From Rhizobium sp. ACO-34A (GTDB taxonomy: Bacteria; Pseudomonadota; Alphaproteobacteria; Rhizobiales; Rhizobiaceae), in NCBI GenBank assembly GCA_002600635.1, contig CP021371.1:1181001-1245000 (forward strand): a DNA stretch of 64,000 nucleotides, written 5' to 3'. The notes beneath the pieces were generated by a model. It ran no database searches. It was not told where the DNA came from and was given only the letters and a program-made list of their open reading frames with translations. Of this stretch, positions 28,480 to 36,374 are shown one piece after another. Position 1 is the first letter of the stretch. Every line of letters begins with the position of its first letter. The position numbers were made by a program, and so were the translations under genes.

Positions 28480-29553
28480 ATGCAGCAAGTCAAGAATCCC
28501 GCCTCAAGCATCGCTCTTCGCGTCGCAACCGCCATGCATCAGATGGGAATTGACGGCCTGCCGAGAAATTACGAACTCGTCTACGAGGCCTATGCCGGTG
28601 GCAATCCGGAACTGGTCCGCGATTTCATCGCCCTCGGCAAGGCGAAGACGCAGGAAGCGCTCGATGCGCTCGGCCGCAAGTATCTCCCCCACCATCATGA
28701 GGACGGCCTTCTTGCCCGCCAGAACGGCCAGGTTCGCGCCGAGATGAGCAACTTCATCTCCCTGCTGAACGAGGAAAAGGTTTCGCTGAGCGACTATGGC
28801 CGCCTGATAGGCGATGCCTCCAAGGTCATCCAGACGGTCGCGGAGGACGATCACCCGGAACTCGGCAAGTCGATCAAGGCGCTGAAGGTCGCGACCGAAA
28901 AGCGCGCCAGCCAGAACAGCAATGTCGTCAGGGCCGTGGTCGACAAGACGGCAGCCCTTGCCGACATGCAGCGTGAAGCCGAGGATGCCGAGGCGACCAA
29001 ATTCGTCGATCCGCTGACCGGTCTTTCCAGCCGCCGCGCCTTCAACAAGGCTGTCGCCAAGGTCTATACCAATCCGGAGATGCCGGTCCTCTGCGGCGTC
29101 GCTATCGGCGAGATCGATGACTTCACCCGCGTTTCCGAGCAGATGGGGCCAGCCGTCGCCGACCGCTTCCTCAAGCAGGTCGCCAAGGTCATGCAGGCCG
29201 TGGCCGGTGGCGGCGATCTCGCCTGTCGCTTCGATGGCGGTCGTTTCGGCATGCTGCTTTATACCTCCGAGCAGGAAGAGGTGAGCCGCATCGTCGATCT
29301 GGTGCGCTCCAAGCTGAGAGCGACGGCGGTCGTCAATTCCGGCAATGGCCGCGCGCTGGGCCAGGTGCTGATGTCCTTCGGCATATGCCTGTCCGAACAG
29401 GCTCCGAACGCCTTCGACTTCACCAATTTCGCTGAAAAGGCGCTCGCTTCCTCGCGTGCTGCCGGCGGCAACACGGTGACCATCTACGGCGCGAGCGACT
29501 ACGTGCCGAAGGACTGGCTGATCTACAAGAAGACCCCGGTCGGGGGCTTCTGA
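28480..29553 (+). CDS. GGDEF-domain protein with degenerate active site
   Basis: The 357-residue soluble protein has a helical N-terminal half (about 1-165) and a C-terminal GGDEF-type domain. DPLTGLSSRRAF (177-188) is conserved. The signature position reads RFDGGRF (250-256) instead of R(Y/F)GGDEF, and the first metal-binding Asp is replaced (EIDDF, 211-215). Diguanylate cyclase activity is therefore unlikely. It may bind GTP or c-di-GMP or act as a structural partner. It is monocistronic and preceded by GGAAAAAAGAACC. Gene context gives no partner. Confidence 0.85.
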   Translation: MQQVKNPASSIALRVATAMHQMGIDGLPRNYELVYEAYAGGNPELVRDFIALGKAKTQEALDALGRKYLPHHHEDGLLARQNGQVRAEMSNFISLLNEEKVSLSDYGRLIGDASKVIQTVAEDDHPELGKSIKALKVATEKRASQNSNVVRAVVDKTAALADMQREAEDAEATKFVDPLTGLSSRRAFNKAVAKVYTNPEMPVLCGVAIGEIDDFTRVSEQMGPAVADRFLKQVAKVMQAVAGGGDLACRFDGGRFGMLLYTSEQEEVSRIVDLVRSKLRATAVVNSGNGRALGQVLMSFGICLSEQAPNAFDFTNFAEKALASSRAAGGNTVTIYGASDYVPKDWLIYKKTPVGGF

Positions 29554-29595
29554 GAGCGACAGGTATCCGTCGTCATATCCATCATCCGTGCAGGG

Positions 29596-29800
29596 CGGCG
29601 CAAATGCCCCTCATCCGCCTGCCGGCACCTTCTCCCCGCAAGCAGGGAGAAGGGATATGCCGCAGCCGTTCGGCTTTCTTCTGCCAACTCGCTGCTGAAG
29701 GACCCGTCATGCTGAAACCGGTGATGAGGCGACGTATCCGGTTCGTTCCTTCTCCCCGTTCACGGGGAGAAGGTGCCGGCAGGCGGATGAGGGGCGTTTC
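29596..29800. repeat. Second type of intergenic palindromic repeat, inverted pair
   Basis: GCCCCTCATCCGCCTGCCGG with CCTTCTCCCCGCAAGC at the left (about 29606-29652) is matched in inverted orientation by CTTCTCCCCGTTCACGGGGA and GGTGCCGGCAGGCGGATGAG at the right (about 29749-29792). This is a common rhizobial mosaic element, distinct from the CCCCTCAAGGGG family. No gene lies inside. It occupies most of the gap between the GGDEF gene and the next gene. Confidence 0.78.
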
Positions 29801-29845
29801 CAACAGGCGCGAGTATGCCCAACTTGTCGATCCGGTCGTTCTTGG

Positions 29846-30454
29846 TCAGAGCTTGGCGATGATCTTGCGCAGCTGCGCATCGCGCGCGCCGAGCATCAGC
29901 ACGTTCTTCAGCGCTTCCTTCGGGTCGTGGGTGCGAAACAGGAGGCCGTTCTCGCGGATCGAACGGTCGATCGCCATGGATTTGCTCGACTGGTCCGGCT
30001 GGATTGCAACGGCGAAATACATGCGCGAATAGTTCGTCCGGATCTGTTCGAAGAACTGGTCGCCTTCGCCCACCTCGGCGAAGAAATTGGCGATGTAGAA
30101 CGCCCATTTGACATCGGCGTATTTGGCGAAGTTCGTCCGCGCCGCCGTGACGTGACAGTAGCCGAGATGCGGCCTGTTATCGAGCGTCTTGTGAAAGATC
30201 ATCTTGGGAAACTGGATCGAACGATGAAAGCCGTTGATCCTGTCGTGCGTGGTTTCGCCGGCGGTTTCGAGCCGGCGTCCCGTCCGTTCCGCGACTTCCT
30301 CATGGGTGAGGTAGCGCTTTTCGTCCGGCAGCCAGTCTTCCCGGCGGCGCAGGATACGTCCCGTGCGCAGAAACTCCGTGTGCACGGCGCGGGTCGTGGC
30401 GACTGGCGGCGCGACGGGCTTTTTCGGGGCGGCGTAGTATCTCAGCTTCTGCAT
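29846..30454 (-). CDS. Conserved hypothetical protein, unrecognised
   Basis: The 202-residue soluble protein is basic at the N-terminus (MQKLRYYAAPKKPVAPPVA). It has a middle segment FHRSIQFPKMIFHKTLDNRP, then YCHVTAARTNFAKYADVKW and an aromatic stretch AFYIANFFAEVGEGDQFFEQ. I recognise no domain; similar proteins seem to occur in rhizobia (possibly DUF6656), but this is recall, not evidence. No signal peptide or membrane helix. It is divergent from the riboswitch-controlled genes at 30778 onward. The start at 30454 lacks a strong ribosome binding site. Confidence 0.65.
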   Translation of the reverse strand: MQKLRYYAAPKKPVAPPVATTRAVHTEFLRTGRILRRREDWLPDEKRYLTHEEVAERTGRRLETAGETTHDRINGFHRSIQFPKMIFHKTLDNRPHLGYCHVTAARTNFAKYADVKWAFYIANFFAEVGEGDQFFEQIRTNYSRMYFAVAIQPDQSSKSMAIDRSIRENGLLFRTHDPKEALKNVLMLGARDAQLRKIIAKL

Positions 30455-30777
30455 GGCGAGGCTCGATCGGGAGTGGCAACCGGGGTGATTCTAGAACGAG
30501 AGTGATTAACGACAATTTGTCGCGATTTTCCCCCATCACGGTTTCGCGAGGCTTGCGCTGTATCGAGCGCGCCGGATGTCGCAGATTTGTCCTTGTCATT
30601 TTGCGCCATTGGTTGCCCGATTTTTCGGCAGATACTTTTTTAACTGCATGAAAAAATGAGGTATTTCGGAAAATGCCACGCAAGGCGATCATTCGTGCGC
30701 ATGTCGCAAACATTTGATGCCGTGTCGTTTCGCAATGCAGCGGAAGCTAAGCAATTGTGATTAGATAATTTCAAGCT
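30455..30777. other. Divergent intergenic region upstream of the cobalamin riboswitch
   Basis: This 323-bp stretch is more AT-rich than its surroundings, especially 30600-30770, and should hold the promoters of the divergent 29846 gene and the riboswitch transcript. A TAGATAAT at 30762-30769 could be the -10 box of the riboswitch transcript, about 8-10 bases before its expected start; no convincing -35 is visible. Confidence 0.4.
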
Positions 30778-30957
30778 CAAGGTGCCGCCCTGCTAGGGAG
30801 GGCGGAAAATTGGGAAGCCGGTCAAAATCCGGCGCTGCCCCCGCAACGGTGGTGGAGAAAAGCGTAAGGGCAAAAAGCCACTGGGAAGTCTTCCTGGGAA
30901 GGCGCTCCACGCAGTCCGGTCCCCCGGACGTCTCCAGAGCCCGGAAACCAGCCTCGA
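30778..30957 (+). promoter_or_regulatory. Cobalamin (adenosylcobalamin-type) riboswitch
   Basis: The conserved aptamer elements appear in order: AAGCCGGTCAAAATCCGGC, then the B12 box GCTGCCCCCGCAACGGT (30834-30850), AGCCACTGGG (about 30879-30888), GGGAAGGCG (30896-30904) and AGCCCGGAAACCAG (30938-30951). These define the cobalamin riboswitch, which normally lowers expression when cobalamin binds. It lies 120 bp upstream of an apparent glycine betaine demethylase oxygenase gene on the same strand, an unusual target. No rho-independent terminator follows, so translational control is more likely. Aptamer identity is very secure; only the exact ends are approximate. Confidence 0.96.
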
Positions 30958-31038
30958 GAGAGAAAGATTGAAGGTCGCGGCGGGCGGCCCGAGACAGGTT
31001 CGGTCGGCCTTTCTCCGGGGCCGGTCCCGTGCATGTGC

Positions 31039-31079
31039 TCGTCCCTCGCCATTGCCGTAACGAAACGAGGACGACGATG
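31039..31079 (+). promoter_or_regulatory. Possible ribosome-binding-site sequestering stem
   Basis: TCGTCCCTCG (31039-31048) can pair with CGAGGACGA (31066-31074) with one bulged C. That would hide the GAGG Shine-Dalgarno at 31067-31070, six bases before the ATG at 31077. This would suit a translation-controlling expression platform of the upstream riboswitch. It is a manual fold, without an identified alternative (on-state) structure. Confidence 0.45.
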
Positions 31080-32321
31080 GATTTGCAGAGCACGGTGTTG
31101 CGCCAATTGAAGAACCGCCGCGAAGGCTTCAGCCTCGAGCAGCCGTTCTATATCGACCAGGATTATTTCAAGCTCGACATGGAGACCATCTGGTATCGCG
31201 ACTGGCTGTTCATCGGCCATGATTGCGAAATCCCGAAGGCCGGCAACTACTTCACTGTCCAGATCGGCGATTACCCTGTTGTCGTGGTACGCGGCAAGGA
31301 CGGCGTGATCCGCGCGTTCCACAACACCTGTCGCCATCGCGGCCATCGCGTCTGCACCAAGGAAAGCGGCGCTTCCGCCAAGCTGGTCTGTCCCTATCAC
31401 CAGTGGACCTACGACCTCGACGGTTCGCTGGTTTTCGCTCGCCAGATGGGCGAGGATTTCGACAAGGCGCAGTTCGGCATGAAGCACGTCGCCTGCGAAA
31501 GCGTCGGCGGCTACATCTTCGTCTGCCTCGCCGAGGAGCCGTCCGATTTCGCTCCGGTCCGCGCGACCATCGAGCCCTACATGAAGCCCCACCGTCTGTG
31601 GGAAGCCAAGGTCGCTCACAAGAACACCATCATCGAGAAGGGCAACTGGAAGCTCGTCTGGGAAAACAACCGCGAGTGCTACCACTGCGCCGGCAACCAC
31701 CCGGAACTCTGCCGCACCTATCCGGAAGCCCCGACGGCGACCGGCGTTCAGGGCGCCAAGGACGATCCGTTCATCTCCGAGCATTGGGCCCGCTGTGAAG
31801 GCGCCGGCCTTCCGAGCGAGTTCAAGATGGACCCGACCGGCCAGTTCCGCGTTGCCCGCATGCCGCTGATCCAGGATGCCGAGAGCTACACCATGGACGG
31901 CAAGCGCGCCATCAAACGTCCGCTGTCGGATGATGTTCCGATCTCCCACATCGGTACCATGCTGCTGTTCCACTACCCGACGACCTGGAACCACATGCTG
32001 GGCGACCACGCGATTTCCTTCCGCGTCCTGCCGATCTCGGCCGAGGAAACCGCCGTTACCACGACCTGGCTCGTCCACAAGGATGCCGTCGAAGGCGTCG
32101 ACTACAACGTCGAGGACCTGACCCACGTCTGGAACATGACCAACGACCAGGACCGCGCCATCGTGGAAGAGAATGCCTTCGGCATCCGTTCGCCGGCCTA
32201 CGAGCCGGGTCCGTATTCGGCCGACCACGAAGGCGGCGTCATGCAGTTCGTCGAATGGTATGCGAACTTCATGATCAACCGTCTGCAGGGCGACAAGGCC
32301 CGCCTGTCTGCGGTCGCCTGA
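31077..32321 (+). CDS. gbcA: Rieske oxygenase, probable glycine betaine demethylase large subunit
   Basis: The 414-residue protein is a Rieske non-haem iron oxygenase. The [2Fe-2S] ligands are in NTCRHRGHRVC and LVCPYHQWTYDLDG (CxH...CxxH). The mononuclear iron region is WENNRECYHCAGNHPELC, with the conserved Asn-Glu-x-x-His pattern, followed later by WNHMLGDHAISFRVLPIS. With the reductase one base downstream, this matches glycine betaine demethylase GbcA, which oxidatively converts betaine to dimethylglycine plus formaldehyde. A stachydrine or other quaternary-amine demethylase is the main alternative. ATG 31077 is preferred to a GTG at 31029, which lies inside the riboswitch leader. Control by the cobalamin riboswitch is expected. 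Confidence 0.85.
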   Translation: MDLQSTVLRQLKNRREGFSLEQPFYIDQDYFKLDMETIWYRDWLFIGHDCEIPKAGNYFTVQIGDYPVVVVRGKDGVIRAFHNTCRHRGHRVCTKESGASAKLVCPYHQWTYDLDGSLVFARQMGEDFDKAQFGMKHVACESVGGYIFVCLAEEPSDFAPVRATIEPYMKPHRLWEAKVAHKNTIIEKGNWKLVWENNRECYHCAGNHPELCRTYPEAPTATGVQGAKDDPFISEHWARCEGAGLPSEFKMDPTGQFRVARMPLIQDAESYTMDGKRAIKRPLSDDVPISHIGTMLLFHYPTTWNHMLGDHAISFRVLPISAEETAVTTTWLVHKDAVEGVDYNVEDLTHVWNMTNDQDRAIVEENAFGIRSPAYEPGPYSADHEGGVMQFVEWYANFMINRLQGDKARLSAVA

Positions 32322-32322
32322 G

Positions 32323-33405
32323 ATGACGGTTGCCGTGACCTATCGTCATGTCGATGAGATGCGTCCCTGGTCCGACAGGGAGCATCGCCTCGAATGCGTG
32401 GCCGTAACGCCCGAGGCGCCGGATGTGATGACCTTCACCTTCCGGCCCGACCGGCCCGGCCACTGGTTCCGCTATCTGCCGGGTCAGTTCGTCACGCTGG
32501 AAATCCCGGCGTCTCCCGAACCGGTGATGCGGACCTACACGCTGTCGTCGAGCCCCTCGCGCCCCTACACGGTCGCCGTGACCGTGAAGGCGCAGAAGGA
32601 TTCGATCGGCACCCGCTGGATGTTCGACAATCTGAAGCCGGGAATGAAGCTGAAGGCCATCGGCCCGCTCGGCGACTTCTCCTACGCCAAGCATCCCGGA
32701 CGAAAGTATCTCTTCATTTCGGCCGGTTCCGGCGTCACGCCGATGGTGTCGATGACCCGCGACATGGGAGACCGTGCGCCGGACAGCGATATCGTGTTCC
32801 TGAACTGCGCCCGCTCGCCGGATGACATCATCTTCCGCTGGGAGCTGGAAGCCAAGGCGCGCGAAATGCCGCACCTGACACTCGGCTTCATCGTTGAGCA
32901 GATCGCCCGCGGTCAGCTCTGGTCCGGTCTCAAAGGGCGGATCGACAAGGCGAAGATCGCGCTTCTCGCTTCCGATTTCCTCGAGCGTACCGTGTTCTGC
33001 TGTGGCCCTGAGCCGTTCATGGCGACGGTACGCGAAGCCCTGTCGGGCGCCGGCTTCGACATGAGGAACTACCACGAGGAAGCCTTCCAGCCGGTCGCGC
33101 CCGAACTGCCGGTGGTAGTTGCCGATCACTCCGATGGTGCCGTTGCGACCAAGGTCGCCTTCACCATGTCCGGCAAGGAAGGTCTCTGCGAACCGGGCCA
33201 TACCGTTCTGCAGGCCGCGCGGGCTGCGGGCGTGCGCATCGGTGCCGCCTGCGAATCGGGTCTTTGCGGAACCTGCAAGGTGATGAAGCTCTCCGGCGAG
33301 GTAGAGATGAATCACAATGGCGGTATTCTCGATGACGAGATTGACGAGGGTTACATTCTCGCCTGCTGTTCGCGTCCGAAGGGCGACCTCGAGATCGAGG
33401 CCTGA
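32323..33405 (+). CDS. gbcB: Ferredoxin-type oxidoreductase, probable glycine betaine demethylase reductase
   Basis: The 360-residue protein combines an FAD-binding domain (LPGQFVTLEIPASPEPVMRT, then YTLSSSPS), an NAD-binding domain (YLFISAGSGVTPMVSMTRDM; VFCCGPEPFMATV) and a C-terminal plant-type [2Fe-2S] domain (GAACESGLCGTCKVMKLSGE with ACC later). It passes electrons from NAD(P)H to the Rieske oxygenase. It starts one base after the gbcA-like stop, so it is co-transcribed and probably coupled. Domain order and neighbours fit GbcB; a strong terminator follows. Confidence 0.86.
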   Translation: MTVAVTYRHVDEMRPWSDREHRLECVAVTPEAPDVMTFTFRPDRPGHWFRYLPGQFVTLEIPASPEPVMRTYTLSSSPSRPYTVAVTVKAQKDSIGTRWMFDNLKPGMKLKAIGPLGDFSYAKHPGRKYLFISAGSGVTPMVSMTRDMGDRAPDSDIVFLNCARSPDDIIFRWELEAKAREMPHLTLGFIVEQIARGQLWSGLKGRIDKAKIALLASDFLERTVFCCGPEPFMATVREALSGAGFDMRNYHEEAFQPVAPELPVVVADHSDGAVATKVAFTMSGKEGLCEPGHTVLQAARAAGVRIGAACESGLCGTCKVMKLSGEVEMNHNGGILDDEIDEGYILACCSRPKGDLEIEA

Positions 33406-33440
33406 GACAGCGGTCCCGCTTGGGGCATGACCATCTCATC

Positions 33441-33471
33441 AAAGGCGGCGGAGCAATCCGTCGCCTTTTTG
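33441..33471 (+). terminator. Terminator of the gbcAB-like operon
   Basis: AAGGCGGCGGA-GCAA-TCCGTCGCCTTTTT forms a strong stem with a T-run, 36 bp after the reductase stop. The rest of the gap to 33734 shows only a small AGCGAAG/CTTCGCT hairpin (about 33523-33539) and the promoter region of the next gene. Confidence 0.9.
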
Positions 33472-33734
33472 TCGTTTCTCCCGAGAAAGCGATGGAACAA
33501 TGATCCGTGTGCTGCGTTTCCCCTTCGCTAAAGCGAAGTTCGGGGCTGGGCTTCACACTGGTCTTCAATCAATAGTGATGTGTCGCAGGTTCCCTACAGC
33601 TTTATGATGTTAATAATGGGTTCAGGATGGACCGGATAGCGTACTGTCACGTCTTGTCGATACCGTGATTGTTTTCGCCCGTCGTTCAAGACTCGCCTTG
33701 TGCATCCTGACAAAGCAGGGAATGGAGAACCGAT

Positions 33735-34160
33735 ATGACAAACATGATGAAGCGCTGGGCTGCTGTTGCCTTGGCTTCCGCTGTCGTCCTGACGAGCTTC
33801 GTGCCGTCGCAGGCGATGCCGGTGACTGCGCCCGTCACCGCAACGTCCGATGTGACGGCGGTCGATTATTATCGCCGGCCGCCTCCGGGATATTATCACG
33901 GCCACCGTGGCTATCGCGATTACCGCCCGGGCTACCGTCGTCATAATGACGGCTGGTGGTATCCGCTCGCAGCCTTCGGCGCGGGTGCCATCATCGGTGG
34001 TGCCATCGCTGCGCCGCCGGCCGCGCCCCGCCGCGCCACGGGCATCAACCCACGGCATTATGAGTGGTGCTTTAACCGGTATCGTTCCTACGATTCCTAC
34101 AGCAACACCTTCCAGCCGAACTACGGCCCACGCCGTCAGTGCCTGTCGCCCTACTATTGA
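33735..34160 (+). CDS. BA14K family secreted protein
   Basis: The 141-residue product has a signal peptide (about 1-28, ending SFVPSQAMP) and a Tyr/Arg/Pro/Gly-rich region (YYRRPPPGYYHGHRGYRDYR). A short hydrophobic glycine-rich helix follows (FGAGAIIGGAIAAPP), and the C-terminal BA14K motif is HYEWCFNRYRSYDSYSNTFQ followed by RQCLSPYY. The family was named from a Brucella immunoreactive 14-kDa protein and is widespread in rhizobia; lectin-like roles have been proposed. It is probably periplasmic or outer-membrane associated. GGAG precedes the ATG. Its own terminator follows. Confidence 0.87.
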   Translation: MTNMMKRWAAVALASAVVLTSFVPSQAMPVTAPVTATSDVTAVDYYRRPPPGYYHGHRGYRDYRPGYRRHNDGWWYPLAAFGAGAIIGGAIAAPPAAPRRATGINPRHYEWCFNRYRSYDSYSNTFQPNYGPRRQCLSPYY

Positions 34161-34186
34161 TCGCAGGCACTTCGTTTGAGATCACG

Positions 34187-34218
34187 ATGCCCGGCCGCTG
34201 GTCGGGCATTTCGTTTTT
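34187..34218 (+). terminator. Terminator of the BA14K gene
   Basis: ATGCCCG-GCCGCTGGT-CGGGCAT is followed by TTCGTTTTT, 26 bp after the stop; it could also serve the convergent minus-strand gene that ends at 34234. Confidence 0.75.
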
Positions 34219-34233
34219 AAGGGGATGCCCGTT

Positions 34234-35232
34234 TCAAAGGATGCCGGCGCGTCTGAGGATCAGCCATGCCGCCAGGATCGAAACGGCGATGAAGCCGACG
34301 GCCCAGAGCGTGCCGCCGATCCCCGCCGCAAAGGGCAGCGACGAGGTGTTCATCCCGAAGAAACCGGTGACCAGCGATGGCGGCAGCAGGAAGGCGGTCA
34401 TCAGCGACAGGATGTAGAGGTGGCGGTTGGTCTCCGAGGAGAGCTTGGAATCGATTTCTTCATGCAGCAGCCGAGCCCTTTCCTGCAGCGCGTAGACATC
34501 ATTGTCGGCGGCCTCCAGCCGGTTCACCAGCCGTTCCGCCACATCCTCGAAACCTGAAGGCAGTTCATCGTCATCGGCGGCCGCTGCCCGGCGCATCAGC
34601 GCCAGCATGGTGCGAAGGTGCCGGTGCAGCCTGACGACGACGCGCCGGACAGGTGCGAGCCGCCGACGCTCGTCGCGAAGCTCGCTGTCATAAACGAAAT
34701 CCTCGATGGCGTTCAGTTCGTCGGTCAACTCCAGCACCACGGAGATGATGCCCCGCTGGAACTCCACCACCAGCGCTTCGAAAATCTGGATCGGCTGGCG
34801 GAACTTCGCCGCGTTCTTCTCGATAGCCGCCCGCACAGGATCGATCGACCTGACAGGCTGCAGGCGTGTGGTAATGATGAAACCATTGGCCAGCGCGAAA
34901 TGCAGCCAGCCGATATCGCGGGTGGTGGCGTCGAACTCCCGCTGGAAATCGACCAGCGTGCCGTACAAGGCTTGGTCGTCCACGGTTAGCGCCGCATGGG
35001 CTTCGTGGGTGGTGAGTGCTGCGCGGGCCTGCTCGGTCAGGCCGGGAAAGCTCTCCAGAAAGGCGGTGCAGCGCGCATCGGCGAGACTGAGATGCAGCCA
35101 GACGAAGCTGCCTTCATCGATCCCGATGTCGGCGGGGTCGGTTTCGGGCGAAAACCGGGTTGCCCGGCCGGAAGATGCGTTGATGACATAGCCCCAGACC
35201 AGCCCGGGAATTTTCGTGGCGAGGGGATGCAT
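34234..35232 (-). CDS. ZntB/CorA-family divalent cation transporter
   Basis: The 332-residue protein has a long cytoplasmic N-terminal domain (about 1-265) with a coiled helical section. Two C-terminal membrane helices follow: YILSLMTAFLLPPSLVTGFF and WAVGFIAVSILAAWLILR. The signature GMN lies between them (FFGMNTSSLPF). This is the pentameric CorA superfamily. The lack of the usual Mg-type YGMNF context and the overall sequence favour ZntB (Zn2+ transport) over CorA. It is transcribed alone; GGAGC precedes the ATG. Confidence 0.86.
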   Translation of the reverse strand: MHPLATKIPGLVWGYVINASSGRATRFSPETDPADIGIDEGSFVWLHLSLADARCTAFLESFPGLTEQARAALTTHEAHAALTVDDQALYGTLVDFQREFDATTRDIGWLHFALANGFIITTRLQPVRSIDPVRAAIEKNAAKFRQPIQIFEALVVEFQRGIISVVLELTDELNAIEDFVYDSELRDERRRLAPVRRVVVRLHRHLRTMLALMRRAAAADDDELPSGFEDVAERLVNRLEAADNDVYALQERARLLHEEIDSKLSSETNRHLYILSLMTAFLLPPSLVTGFFGMNTSSLPFAAGIGGTLWAVGFIAVSILAAWLILRRAGIL

Positions 35233-35303
35233 CGGTCAGCTCCGGAAACGGCCCGCCAGCGCTTCTATGCCTGCATTGTGACAGTTCGATTACAGTCTTT
35301 GTG

Positions 35304-36374
35304 TCACAGCAGCGACAGCAGCACGGAGCAGATGCAGATCAGCAGGAAGCTCATCGGGATGGAAAAGCGGATATTGGTGCGGATCGTCTCTTCCAGATGC
35401 GGATATCGCCGTCGCCCCGGAAAGTTGGCGTCCGTCAGCAGCATGGACACCAGAAGGACAAGGACGAGGTAGAAATAGCCGAGCGAAACCATGAAGGCGA
35501 CGGGCGAATTCATCGAGATGGCGCCGGGAAAGCTGGATTCATAAGTGAAGCCGAGCGCTGCAAGCGCCAGAAGGGCGGAATAGGTCATCGGCGCTTCGTC
35601 GCCCCGCAGCCGTGCCGGTGCCCATAGCAGGAACAGCGATACCGAGAGTACGGCGGCAAAGGGAACGAAGATCGGCAGCACGTATTGCTGCCATTTGCGC
35701 TGTATTTCCGTCGATGCGTTGATCCGCACGAAGGGCTTGGCATTCCAGCCATAGAAGCGCTCCATCACGAATTGCAGCGACCGGGCGGTCCAGCTGTTGG
35801 CGGAAAGCTCCGGCGAGACCGCGGCAAGTTCCCGGTCGATGTCGTTCATCACGAAGATGACCTCGTCGGCCGAGTGCCGCGGCGTGACAAGCGAGAGCGT
35901 CAGCCTCTGACGGTCGAACGGAAACGTCGTCATGTCGACGCTGACCCGGAAATCCGCGTCGATCCTCTGGATGCGGGTCACGGTGCCGTCAGCCCGCATC
36001 GTCAGCGCCACGGAGCCGGATCGCGGTTCACCGATGCGGTTTTCGATTTCCGTTGCCGGCGTCCAGATGCCGGCGAGCTTCTGCTGCGCCTCGGCGCCGA
36101 CATAGTCGAAGCGGGCAAAGCCGGTGGCCTTGGGATCGAAGGCCTGGGTCGGGTCCTTCCAGCGTTCGGTGGTCTCGATCGTCATCGAGGCTTCGCCCGA
36201 AGTCTCGTTGAACTTGGAAATGTCCAGCACGCGCATCGAGAAGTGGACGGCAAGCGGCAGGTGTATGCCTTTCGGCAGGCGAGGGGTTTCGTTCGCCATC
36301 GCCGTTCCCGACAGGGCAAGCGCAAGCCAGCCGACGACAGCGGCAAATATCAGACGCAGGAAGGCCGGTTTCAC
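35304..36374 (-). CDS. Pentameric ligand-gated ion channel homologue (pro-loop family)
   Basis: The 356-residue protein has a signal peptide (1-27, ending GTAMA) and a beta-rich extracellular domain to about residue 225. Four membrane helices follow at about 231-251, 262-279, 292-313 and 335-355. The pro-loop is visible: RVSVDMTTFPFDRQRLTLSL, with the P-F-D at 152-154 just as in GLIC-type channels. TM2 (MTYSALLALAALGFTYESS) would line the pore. The GTG start overlaps the stop of the upstream Cache-domain gene (GTGA). Prokaryotic channels of this family are proton-, amine- or unknown-ligand-gated cation or anion channels. Selectivity is not predicted here. Identity rests on the pro-loop and helix layout. 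Confidence 0.8.
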   Translation of the reverse strand: MKPAFLRLIFAAVVGWLALALSGTAMANETPRLPKGIHLPLAVHFSMRVLDISKFNETSGEASMTIETTERWKDPTQAFDPKATGFARFDYVGAEAQQKLAGIWTPATEIENRIGEPRSGSVALTMRADGTVTRIQRIDADFRVSVDMTTFPFDRQRLTLSLVTPRHSADEVIFVMNDIDRELAAVSPELSANSWTARSLQFVMERFYGWNAKPFVRINASTEIQRKWQQYVLPIFVPFAAVLSVSLFLLWAPARLRGDEAPMTYSALLALAALGFTYESSFPGAISMNSPVAFMVSLGYFYLVLVLLVSMLLTDANFPGRRRYPHLEETIRTNIRFSIPMSFLLICICSVLLSLL

